Shown here one piece after another: positions 16,302 to 22,996 of a stretch of DNA of 64,000 bases (position 1 is the stretch's first letter; each line of letters begins with the position of its first letter). Made by a program: the position numbers and the translations under genes. Location of the stretch: positions 62,001 through 126,000 of the forward strand of contig NZ_FNIF01000007.1 in NCBI RefSeq assembly GCF_900103825.1, in the 5' to 3' direction. The DNA is from Paenibacillus sp. yr247. Its GTDB lineage: Bacteria; Bacillota; Bacilli; Paenibacillales; NBRC-103111. Under the pieces are notes generated by a model. That model was not told the origin of the DNA, did not search any database, and worked only from the letters and a program-made list of their open reading frames with translations.

Positions 16302-16403
16302 TTAATGCGCTCCAGCTAACAAGCGGGTTACCAAATATGAAATTGTATGGTTGTTATCTGCCCGTCTGTGATGTGCAATTCGATCTATAACCATAACAAT
16401 CAT
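16302..16403 (-). CDS. BmrB-like leader peptide (33 residues) controlling bmrCD
   Basis: A 33-codon reading frame upstream of bmrC, beginning MIVMVIDRIAHHRR and ending LVTRLLAGAH before a TAA. AGAGGGG lies 7 bases ahead of the ATG. Its codons 25-27 (GTA ACC CGC) can pair with the 5' arm of the terminator that follows 43 bases later. B. subtilis bmrCD is known to be controlled by ribosome-mediated attenuation at the leader peptide BmrB; this frame sits at the same place. Ribosome stalling by an antibiotic would change which pairing forms. The peptide itself is probably non-functional as a protein. Confidence 0.72.
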   Translation of the reverse strand: MIVMVIDRIAHHRRADNNHTISYLVTRLLAGAH

Positions 16404-16449
16404 CTTGAAACCCCTCTTTTCCAAAAAATTGTATATTTGTGCTTACAGA

Positions 16450-16464
16450 GGTGATCTTATCACC
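16450..16464. promoter_or_regulatory. Palindrome upstream of the bmr leader
   Basis: GGTGAT-CTT-ATCACC, a perfect 6-3-6 inverted repeat about 47 bases upstream of the leader peptide start. It may be a repressor site near the bmr promoter; TATACA/TACAAT sequences lie between it and the leader. No regulator is identified. Confidence 0.35.
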
Positions 16465-16636
16465 CTTCGCAAGCCTGTGTCAATCGGAGAAAAAGACTAT
16501 AATCGAACTCTCTTACCTCGACATTTCGAATGAATTTACTCGCCTTTCGCACCCTTTCAATTGTCACACATGTTTCAAAATATTCCGGCATATCCATAGC
16601 ATATGGGTTCATAGCGCATAGGGGGAGTGGATGTGC

Positions 16637-16813
16637 ATGGTCGATCAAGTGTTTGCTTTGTTAGGTTGGATTGCTGCATTCGGAGTAGTGATCGGAGGCG
16701 TTATCGCACTCATTGCGCGCTTCATAAGACGTGATTCGACTAAGTACGATATGATTTTTTTGTGGGAGCATCGTTTCACTCTTGAGGAGCTGGAGCTGGA
16801 CGAGCACCCCTAA
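16637..16813 (+). CDS. Small single-pass membrane protein
   Basis: A 58-residue protein from the ATG giving MVDQVFALLG; an in-frame ATG two codons earlier is closer to the GGGGGAG site than is usual. One long hydrophobic helix (LLGWIAAFGVVIGGVIALIA) is followed by the basic stretch RFIRR and an acidic tail (TLEELELDEHP). A bidirectional terminator follows at once. No family recognised; it runs divergently from bmrCD. Confidence 0.6.
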   Translation: MVDQVFALLGWIAAFGVVIGGVIALIARFIRRDSTKYDMIFLWEHRFTLEELELDEHP

Positions 16814-16838
16814 CTAATCTTGAATTTCCACACAAAAA

Positions 16839-16879
16839 AGGGCTATCCTTTAGGCCTTTCGGCCTTGGGATAACCCTTT
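16839..16879. terminator. Bidirectional terminator
   Basis: AAGGGCTATCC and GGATAACCCTT flank an inner AGGCC/GGCCT stem, with A-runs before and T-runs after, between the small membrane gene and the convergent DUF2231 gene. Confidence 0.8.
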
Positions 16880-16882
16880 TGA

Positions 16883-17389
16883 TTATTTCTCAGGCGCTTT
16901 TGTTGTCGTAGGTGTGATTACTTTAGTTGATGCATCGGATGACTTTGCGCCTGCTCCACCACCTGGAGCTTGCATTCCAGGGGCACCAGTCATAGGTCTA
17001 TGAACCATTTGACCTCCAAGATGCCCTGTATAGCTTACAAGAATGACGGCCGCAAGGGAGCCAAGCAGATAGATGGGATTGCGACCCAATTCTTTCTTTT
17101 TCCAAATAAGCAAGCCAACTCGTACAACGGCCAATATGATTGCCAAAACCATCGTTAATTTCGCATAAAACTCATGCGGTACGACTAACGGATTACGCCT
17201 TGGCGATGGACCTGTAAGGACAGCCGCAATAGCTCCAAGAGCACCTACGACGAGACAAAGCATTCCAGCAGAGTGCCATTCCCGTTTCTTAACGACGATG
17301 GCAACCAGATCAAAAACGAAGCTGAAAATTAAAAGTGCAATTGGTACATGCGTGACGATGAAGTGTAAATTCTGCAGTATATAATCCAT
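16883..17389 (-). CDS. DUF2231-family membrane protein
   Basis: A 168-residue protein with four hydrophobic helices. The start MDYILQNLHFIVTHVPIA and the later VLTGPSPRR and YTGHLGGQMVH segments fit the DUF2231 family, which keeps histidines near helix ends; a Gly/Ala/Pro-rich tail follows. The ATG has GGGAG 8 bases upstream. Its promoter carries a palindrome nearly identical to the one on the neighbouring blaI-like promoter, so both genes are probably under the same repressor. Function is unknown; heme or metal handling in the membrane is only a guess. Confidence 0.85.
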   Translation of the reverse strand: MDYILQNLHFIVTHVPIALLIFSFVFDLVAIVVKKREWHSAGMLCLVVGALGAIAAVLTGPSPRRNPLVVPHEFYAKLTMVLAIILAVVRVGLLIWKKKELGRNPIYLLGSLAAVILVSYTGHLGGQMVHRPMTGAPGMQAPGGGAGAKSSDASTKVITPTTTKAPEK

Positions 17390-17422
17390 TTTACCACTCC
17401 CTAATAAAACATAATAATTAAC

Positions 17423-17458
17423 ACTACACAGTGTAGTTTTCAGGACGAAAAATGTCAA
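17423..17458 (-). promoter_or_regulatory. Promoter of the DUF2231 gene with BlaI-type operator
   Basis: On the minus strand TTGACA (17458-17453), a 17-base spacer and TACACT (17435-17430) form a good promoter. The palindrome ACTACAC-A-GTGTAGT (17423-17437) covers the -10. The same layout occurs in front of the blaI-like gene, and TACA...TGTA half sites are typical of the BlaI/MecI/CopY family. Confidence 0.8.
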
Positions 17459-17550
17459 GCCATATTCGCAAATGATGTCGAAGCCCCTACCTAGATGGTT
17501 AGGGCTCCGTCTGTTTCATTCATACCTTTACAAATGAGGGTACCCCCATC

Positions 17551-18396
17551 TCAGATAAGTCCGACGAGTAGAATAATTGTTAACAGGGAAATGATTATCC
17601 TTGCGAGAGGCCATTTGAATGAAAGCTTCATCTGTGGATCGAGAATATGCATGATTCGGACATTCATTGAAGACTCTGCAAAAGAAGCATGCGATAAGGT
17701 TATACGAGGCGTTGGTACTTGTTTGAGTAATTTGAGGAGCGCGCTGCCTAAATCTACGGATTGTTCCATTTGTGTAATGGCATACTTGTCTGCCTTAATC
17801 TCAATCATAATAGGGTATTTATCAGCCACCCAATTGAATATGGGGATATACCACATCGCATTCGAGATCATTGACAGCATGAAGATGGCTAGTGGATCTC
17901 TATGTTCCAAATGACACTTTTCATGTTCGATGACGGCATGAAGCTCGTTTGCTTCCAACATGCGAATCAAACCAGTCGATAAAATAACCCGCGGCTTCCA
18001 TAAACCAATCGTCATGGCAATGGGATCTGGATAGGAGATAACATGTATTTGACGGTCACGAAGCTGATAGTGCGCACGGTATTGTAACGTTAATAGAGGA
18101 TCTTCGAACAAGGAGACCAGCTTCTTTGCTTTAATGGAATTGAGCGCATGTTCAGCGGCCATCCATACTAAGGCGCCAAACGTATACAGGATAATTGCAT
18201 TCACCACATTCCAAGCAATCGGTGCTGGCACATGCAAACCTTTGAATAACACCACGCACAAGTCAAAAACATTAAATATAGGCTTCAACCTATATAGATG
18301 TTGGATCCCGTAAATAAGCATTTGCCCTACAAGGACCCCCGACATGACGAGTGTAGCATGGTACAACCATTTGAGCCGGGATTCATTCATCGTCAT
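17551..18396 (-). CDS. BlaR1/MecR1-type M56 membrane metalloprotease, no sensor domain
   Basis: A 281-residue membrane protein with helices at about 12-35, 40-80 and near the C-terminus, and the zinc motif HEKCH at 158-162 with a downstream acidic segment EIKADKYA. This is the M56 peptidase core of BlaR1/MecR1. Those sensors are about 600 residues because of an extracellular penicillin-binding domain, which is absent here, so the signal is not a beta-lactam bound at that domain. Its ATG overlaps the blaI-like stop by 4 bases (ATGA), showing an operon. It probably triggers cleavage of the repressor. Confidence 0.88.
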   Translation of the reverse strand: MTMNESRLKWLYHATLVMSGVLVGQMLIYGIQHLYRLKPIFNVFDLCVVLFKGLHVPAPIAWNVVNAIILYTFGALVWMAAEHALNSIKAKKLVSLFEDPLLTLQYRAHYQLRDRQIHVISYPDPIAMTIGLWKPRVILSTGLIRMLEANELHAVIEHEKCHLEHRDPLAIFMLSMISNAMWYIPIFNWVADKYPIMIEIKADKYAITQMEQSVDLGSALLKLLKQVPTPRITLSHASFAESSMNVRIMHILDPQMKLSFKWPLARIIISLLTIILLVGLI

Positions 18397-18809
18397 CTAT
18401 CCTTTTTGAGTTGTTTAATTTGCTGCTCCAGCTTATCCAGCAGTTCAGGGTCTACCTTATCTAGCGCATCAACCATGTGGGTAACCGCCAAAGAGCCGAA
18501 TTCTTCGATGAGGTCGAACGTAAGCTCTTTCGATTGGGTTTCCATAAATTCATCTCTCGTAACAACGGGTTTGTACATAAATGATCTGACAACCAATTTT
18601 TTTTGAAGAATTCCTTTGTCCACCAAGCGGTTCATAACGGTCATGACCGTATTAAAATTGATGACTTTGGCTTTGTCCAGCTTCTGCTGCACATCTTTAA
18701 TGGTCATTTCAAGGGGGGTGGTCCAGAGAATCTCCATTATTTTTGCTTCTAAGGGACCGAAAAAGCGGTTAAGTCCGCTTCCTTCATATTTAAAGTTTTG
18801 CATTTTCAT
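18393..18809 (-). CDS. BlaI/MecI/CopY-family transcriptional repressor
   Basis: A 138-residue winged-helix repressor. The N-terminal half has the family pattern (LEAKIMEILWTTPLEMTIKD, then INFNTVMTVMNRLVDKGIL), and the C-terminal half is a dimerisation region. AAGGAG lies before the ATG. Its promoter carries a 7-1-7 palindrome overlapping the -10, so autoregulation is likely. It is co-transcribed with the M56 protease that should inactivate it. The DUF2231 gene downstream has a matching operator and is the best candidate target. Confidence 0.9.
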   Translation of the reverse strand: MKMQNFKYEGSGLNRFFGPLEAKIMEILWTTPLEMTIKDVQQKLDKAKVINFNTVMTVMNRLVDKGILQKKLVVRSFMYKPVVTRDEFMETQSKELTFDLIEEFGSLAVTHMVDALDKVDPELLDKLEQQIKQLKKDR

Positions 18810-18826
18810 ATAGGCACACTCCTTAC

Positions 18827-18862
18827 ACTACAAATTGTAGTTGGGGGTAGATACGAAGTCAA
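18827..18862 (-). promoter_or_regulatory. Promoter of the blaI-like operon with autoregulatory operator
   Basis: TTGACT (18862-18857), a 17-base spacer and TACAAT (18839-18834) on the minus strand. The palindrome ACTACAA-A-TTGTAGT (18827-18841) covers the -10, exactly as at the DUF2231 promoter. Confidence 0.82.
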
Positions 18863-19092
18863 GTTCTAGCCGACTAGGCAAGCGATACTCTTTGTTAATT
18901 CGAGGGCAGGGCTTTAGTGAAACCGCGGCGGACAGCAATGAGCTTCAAGCATTGTCCCATAAGGACTTCGTGCTTGTCCAAGCCGCTAAGGAAGGTGATG
19001 TTCTTCACCTAAGAGCGGATAGCGAACAAGGCCCGCGCATCATTTCAATTGAAGTATCGAAAGATCCGGGCTACGCGCTTTATCGGAAATAA
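18841..19092 (+). CDS. Hypothetical protein, possibly a gene remnant
   Basis: A frame of 83 codons opening with TTG inside the blaI-like promoter region. The second half (DFVLVQAAKEGDVLHLRAD, then IISIEVSKDPGYALY) reads like a real small protein, but there is no ribosome binding site at the first TTG and no better start. A terminator follows 13 bases after the stop. It may be the 3' part of a decayed gene or start internally. No family recognised. Confidence 0.3.
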   Translation: MGVDTKSSSSRLGKRYSLLIRGQGFSETAADSNELQALSHKDFVLVQAAKEGDVLHLRADSEQGPRIISIEVSKDPGYALYRK

Positions 19093-19105
19093 GCTGAAGA
19101 AACAA

Positions 19106-19140
19106 AACAGCCCTAATCCTTGGAAAGGATCGGGGCTGTT
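19106..19140. terminator. Bidirectional terminator
   Basis: AACAGCCC pairs with GGGCTGTT and ATCCTT with AAGGAT around a small loop; T-rich tails occur on both strands (TTTGTGTTT on plus, TTTTGTTT on minus). Confidence 0.75.
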
Positions 19141-19145
19141 TGTGT

Positions 19146-19400
19146 TTATTCGGTACTCTGGAGCCTAGCCTTTTCATCGCTTAATGATTGAACCGCTTGC
19201 TGCACAGCTGGCGAATCAGATTGATCCGTCGCCTGTTCCAGTGCTCTTTCCGCATGTGTTATTGAATTATGAGCCTCATCGATCGTTTGAGACGTGGGAT
19301 GAGACATCGCACGAGAAACGGCTGAATGGACATTATCTACCGAGTTTTGCGCGGATGAAATCGGGTTTTGGGATTGTAAACTTGAATCAGGCTGTGTCAT
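19146..19400 (-). CDS. Small Ser/Gln/Ala-rich soluble protein
   Basis: An 84-residue hydrophilic protein with no membrane segment or cysteine. It is rich in Ser, Gln, Ala and Asp and looks helical in its second half (SITHAERALEQATDQSD, AVQQAVQSLSDEKARL). GAGGAGG lies 12 bases before the ATG, a little far. Codon use looks coding. No family recognised; such proteins are common as spore- or stress-associated products in Bacillales, but nothing here proves that. Confidence 0.6.
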   Translation of the reverse strand: MTQPDSSLQSQNPISSAQNSVDNVHSAVSRAMSHPTSQTIDEAHNSITHAERALEQATDQSDSPAVQQAVQSLSDEKARLQSTE

Positions 19401-19554
19401 GGTTGTTGAAAACCTCCTCAGGGTTGAATTCGTTACAACCGCTATGTTGAGGCAATTTGCCCTATTTTATACCCTCTATTTGATTTTCTTCCTTTTAACC
19501 TTTGTATAAAAGCCCGAATAAGACAAAGGAAATGCTGGCAGGCACTAAATAGCT

Positions 19555-22068
19555 CTATTTTTTCGCGCCATCCAAAAATGTAAAGGACTCAAAAGCTTTA
19601 TTTAACCGAGCCTCGTTGGCTTCGGTACGGACTGCTTCATCAATACGGAGCGTTGCCGTGTAGGAAATATGATTCTGGTTGAAAATGTAGACCGTTTCCT
19701 TGTAAGGAACCTTGGCGTTTGCATAGCTGATTTCATACTTTTTCGCTTTCACATCGCCGAATAACGTGACTTCCGCATCCGTGTATACATATTCATTATC
19801 GTTATCGTGACTCTTCTTCTGAGCAGCATCTTCGTCTTTGACCCTATCTTCATACGATGTTTTCGTATCTGCGCCAACGATTAAGTACCCGCCTGTGAAT
19901 AGGAACGTCTTATTCACCTGATCTTTGTTATTGTATGATTTGCTGCTGGTCCAAGCCTCAGGAATTTGCAGCGCGTATTTGAATTTCTCATTTTTGTAAG
20001 TCACTGTACGATTAGGATCCATGAGCTCATCCAGATCTTGAATGAAGCCAAGCTCTTGGTCCATGCTGTCTTTGTCCACTTTGATCGTAGCGGTTAATGT
20101 TTTCAGGAGATCCTCAAGCTCAGTTCCCTTCTCCTCTTGCGGATAGGTCAATTCCACCTCGTATTTATACTTATCCTTGATGAAAAAGAGGGATAAGCCC
20201 GCGTTCCACTTACTGCCTAATGTAACTGCATAAGCTACTTTCAAAGCTGGCACGCCTGCTAAGGTCAGCTCCTCGGGTTGTTCAACGCTGCGGTACTTAG
20301 GTGCATATAAAGCTTCAAACTGTTTCCGTTGACGATCCACCCACGCTTTGAGCGTATCGCCGGAAGAGGCTGAGGTTACGCGCACATGAAGCGTTTGTGA
20401 ATAGTCATTATTAAAGAAGGAGGAACTCCCTGTGTAACCGCCTGTCTGCCAATTAGAGGGCAGGGCAAAGGACAAACCATACTCATTCGTATAGGTTGTA
20501 TTCCCACCGGAATAAACCGAAATGTCTTTCAGTGACTCATCCTTATCGTTAAAGGAAAGCTTAAAGCTGTCCAGCAGATCGTTATAGCTATTTTGTTTAA
20601 AATTATTGTTATAATGCTCTTTCGATACAAATAATTGCACCTTATACAAGCTGCCTTGGTGAAGGAATCCACGGGTCTGGGTATAGCCTCTATCCCCGGA
20701 ACGACCGACAATTTTGGCATAGGGACTGTCTTCGCGCTTCACATACTGACGTTCTAAAATAGTTGCTGAGGACCCATCACTATAGTCACCCTCCTCATCG
20801 CTAGCCAATCTATTTAGAAGCGCTGAAGGAGATAAATCGTCGCTTTGATTGCGTTCTACCTTTATGGACAGGGAGAATTCCCCTTTCGCATCCACGAAAC
20901 TAACGGCGTCGCCATCATCGGATTGCTGCCCCTTCACTAGACCTGCCGGATATTTCATGGACCATCCGTAGTGGCTGTCTCCAATCTTCGTTTTGCCATG
21001 GTCCGCATCTAGGTAAGTGCCCTCAGCCTCTTGCGTCCACTTCGTTTCCTGATGCTGCACTTCTCCGAGTGTAACCGGCTTCGTTATTGTTGAACTACCT
21101 GACTGAATGGTGATATCAACTGTTTCGCTCGGCAAATACTTCTTAATCGCCTCATTGTAATCCACCAACGTCTTCACTTTACTTGTGCCGATGGATATGA
21201 TCAAATCATCTTGCTGAATGCCCACCCCGGCCGCCGGTGAGTCTGGATCAACATAAGCGACTCTTAAACCCGTTGAGCTTGGTAACCCAACCACCGCTTC
21301 CCAGCTTTCTTCCAGTTCCAGACCCAGATAAGGGCGTTTTACTTTACCGTACAGCTGAAAATGCTTCAATACATATTTGACGGTATCCACGGGTATGGCA
21401 AATCCGAGATTTTCGACGCCAAAATCGGCATATTTCATCGTATTAATACCAATGACTTCACCTTTCATGTTAATCAAAGCCCCCCCGCTGTTGCCGGGGT
21501 TAATCGCTGCATCCGTTTGAATGAGCTGATATTGCGAGTTCACGGAGCGGTCAAGCCCGCTGACAATCCCAACCGTGACGGAGTTTCTTAAAGCAAAAGA
21601 AATCGGAGTCCCGATTGCGGCTACGGTTTCACCCACTTTAATATCGGAAGAAGTAGCGAATGTCGCGGGCGATAAGCCTGATGCCTCGATTTTGACCAAA
21701 GCCAAATCGCTCTCCTCGTCAATATTCGTTGCGTGTCCATTATAGGTTGTACCGTTCGACGTAACGACGACGATATTCTTCATATTTTTGACAACGTGCG
21801 CATTCGTCACGATGACACCATTCGATTCAACAATCACTCCCGTGCCGTGCGCGAGATTAAAGCGATTCTTCTCTACGGTTTTATCCGAATCGGATGAAGG
21901 CTTGCCAATAATAGCTACAACTGAAGGCGATGCCTTCTCAATGACCTTCGGAACCTCAATACTCAACTCAGAGGCATAAGATGGCGCAGGTCCCTGCAAG
22001 GAGACAAGTAAGAAGGCTGCTAACAGCGCTATGATCCCTTTTTTCGTAAAAGCATTCCAATTCCCCAT
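19555..22068 (-). CDS. HtrA/DegP-like serine protease with three C-terminal PsbP/Mog1-like modules
   Basis: An 837-residue exported protein. After a signal peptide (about 1-32) comes a trypsin-like domain with triad His91 (TNAHVV), Asp121 (ESDLALVK) and Ser194 (NPGNSGGALIN), then one PDZ domain (about 243-335). The remaining 470 residues are unusual: three modules each open with a Tyr/Phe-rich strand and P-x-W/L turn (YGWSMKYPAGL near 367, YGLSFALPSNW near 530, FKYALQIPEAW near 697), like PsbP/Mog1 folds. Ordinary HtrA is about 400 residues. The extension may bind wall or substrate. GAGGGGAAG precedes the ATG. Confidence 0.88.
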   Translation of the reverse strand: MGNWNAFTKKGIIALLAAFLLVSLQGPAPSYASELSIEVPKVIEKASPSVVAIIGKPSSDSDKTVEKNRFNLAHGTGVIVESNGVIVTNAHVVKNMKNIVVVTSNGTTYNGHATNIDEESDLALVKIEASGLSPATFATSSDIKVGETVAAIGTPISFALRNSVTVGIVSGLDRSVNSQYQLIQTDAAINPGNSGGALINMKGEVIGINTMKYADFGVENLGFAIPVDTVKYVLKHFQLYGKVKRPYLGLELEESWEAVVGLPSSTGLRVAYVDPDSPAAGVGIQQDDLIISIGTSKVKTLVDYNEAIKKYLPSETVDITIQSGSSTITKPVTLGEVQHQETKWTQEAEGTYLDADHGKTKIGDSHYGWSMKYPAGLVKGQQSDDGDAVSFVDAKGEFSLSIKVERNQSDDLSPSALLNRLASDEEGDYSDGSSATILERQYVKREDSPYAKIVGRSGDRGYTQTRGFLHQGSLYKVQLFVSKEHYNNNFKQNSYNDLLDSFKLSFNDKDESLKDISVYSGGNTTYTNEYGLSFALPSNWQTGGYTGSSSFFNNDYSQTLHVRVTSASSGDTLKAWVDRQRKQFEALYAPKYRSVEQPEELTLAGVPALKVAYAVTLGSKWNAGLSLFFIKDKYKYEVELTYPQEEKGTELEDLLKTLTATIKVDKDSMDQELGFIQDLDELMDPNRTVTYKNEKFKYALQIPEAWTSSKSYNNKDQVNKTFLFTGGYLIVGADTKTSYEDRVKDEDAAQKKSHDNDNEYVYTDAEVTLFGDVKAKKYEISYANAKVPYKETVYIFNQNHISYTATLRIDEAVRTEANEARLNKAFESFTFLDGAKK

Positions 22069-22163
22069 TGTGGTCTTCCCCTCTTAACAAAATATGGCAG
22101 TAGCTAGAATCTAGCATATTTAAGATAGAGAGACAATACAAATTTTTCCACAAAAAGGAGGCT

Positions 22164-22991
22164 TTATCGACATTCCCTTATACGTTCGGGGTGCGTGTAC
22201 ACCGTTAATTGGTCCCTTCGGATGAAGCCAACCACCGTAATCCCTAGATCATGAGCCAACCGAAGCGTCAGATCTGTGGGGGCAGATTTCGACAAAAGGA
22301 TGCCCACACCGATTTTGGCGGCTTTAAGGGCGACCTCGGAAGATACTCTTCCGCTAAAGGCAATAACCTTATCACGGACAGGAATTTGCTGCCTTAATAG
22401 GTGGCCGTAAATTTTATCGAGTGCATTATGCCGGCCGATATCCGCCCTGCTCAAGAGAAGTTCGTTAGCCGTACAAAGCGCTGCATTATGCAGTCCACCG
22501 GTAGCCCGAAAATCTTCTGATTGCTCCTGCAGCTGGTTCATAAGATGAAAGCACTGCTGGATCGACAACTGAAGCGTTGTGCGAACGGTTTTAGCTGTAC
22601 GAGCGTCGTTGTGAAAATAAAACTGGCGGCTTTTCCCGCAGCAGGAACCGATGAACCGCTTGGACACCATCTTCTGGCTTAACTGGTGGAGATGGCGCAG
22701 CTTTACATGAACGAAGCCCCGCTCCTCTTCCACTGTCAGCGACTCCATCTGATCCACGAAACGAATCAAGCCTTCGGAAGCGAGAAAGCCCGTGACCAGA
22801 TCGATGGTGTCGGTTGGCGTGTAGACGAGCGTTGCAAATTCCTCGCCATCAATCTTGATGGTGAGAGGTGCCTCTGTGGCGATAGTATCCTCTTGCGGGA
22901 GTACTTCCGTTCCGTTATAGCGGTATATGGCCCAAGTTGCGGTTGAAGAAAGAGATGGCCCCGCGTGAGGATTATCCTGTTCGTTATCCAT
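22164..22991 (-). CDS. fdhD: FdhD sulfurtransferase for molybdoenzyme maturation
   Basis: A 275-residue cytoplasmic protein that passes sulfur to the molybdenum cofactor of formate dehydrogenase-type enzymes. The reactive cysteine loop is GSCCGKS and the later GGLHNAALC, DIGRHNALDKIYG and FSGRVSSEVALKAA segments are diagnostic of FdhD. The ATG at 22991 has GGAG 8 bases upstream and comes 5 bases after the stop of the molybdoenzyme gene; an earlier GTG would overlap it. The pairing with the adjacent FdhF/YdeP gene gives its likely client. Confidence 0.93.
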   Translation of the reverse strand: MDNEQDNPHAGPSLSSTATWAIYRYNGTEVLPQEDTIATEAPLTIKIDGEEFATLVYTPTDTIDLVTGFLASEGLIRFVDQMESLTVEEERGFVHVKLRHLHQLSQKMVSKRFIGSCCGKSRQFYFHNDARTAKTVRTTLQLSIQQCFHLMNQLQEQSEDFRATGGLHNAALCTANELLLSRADIGRHNALDKIYGHLLRQQIPVRDKVIAFSGRVSSEVALKAAKIGVGILLSKSAPTDLTLRLAHDLGITVVGFIRRDQLTVYTHPERIRECR

Positions 22992-22996
22992 CGTCT

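Noticed and set aside
16460-16648. A 62-codon minus-strand frame upstream of the bmr leader
   Set aside because: It has no ribosome binding site, overlaps the palindrome and the opposite small gene's start, and reads as random composition.
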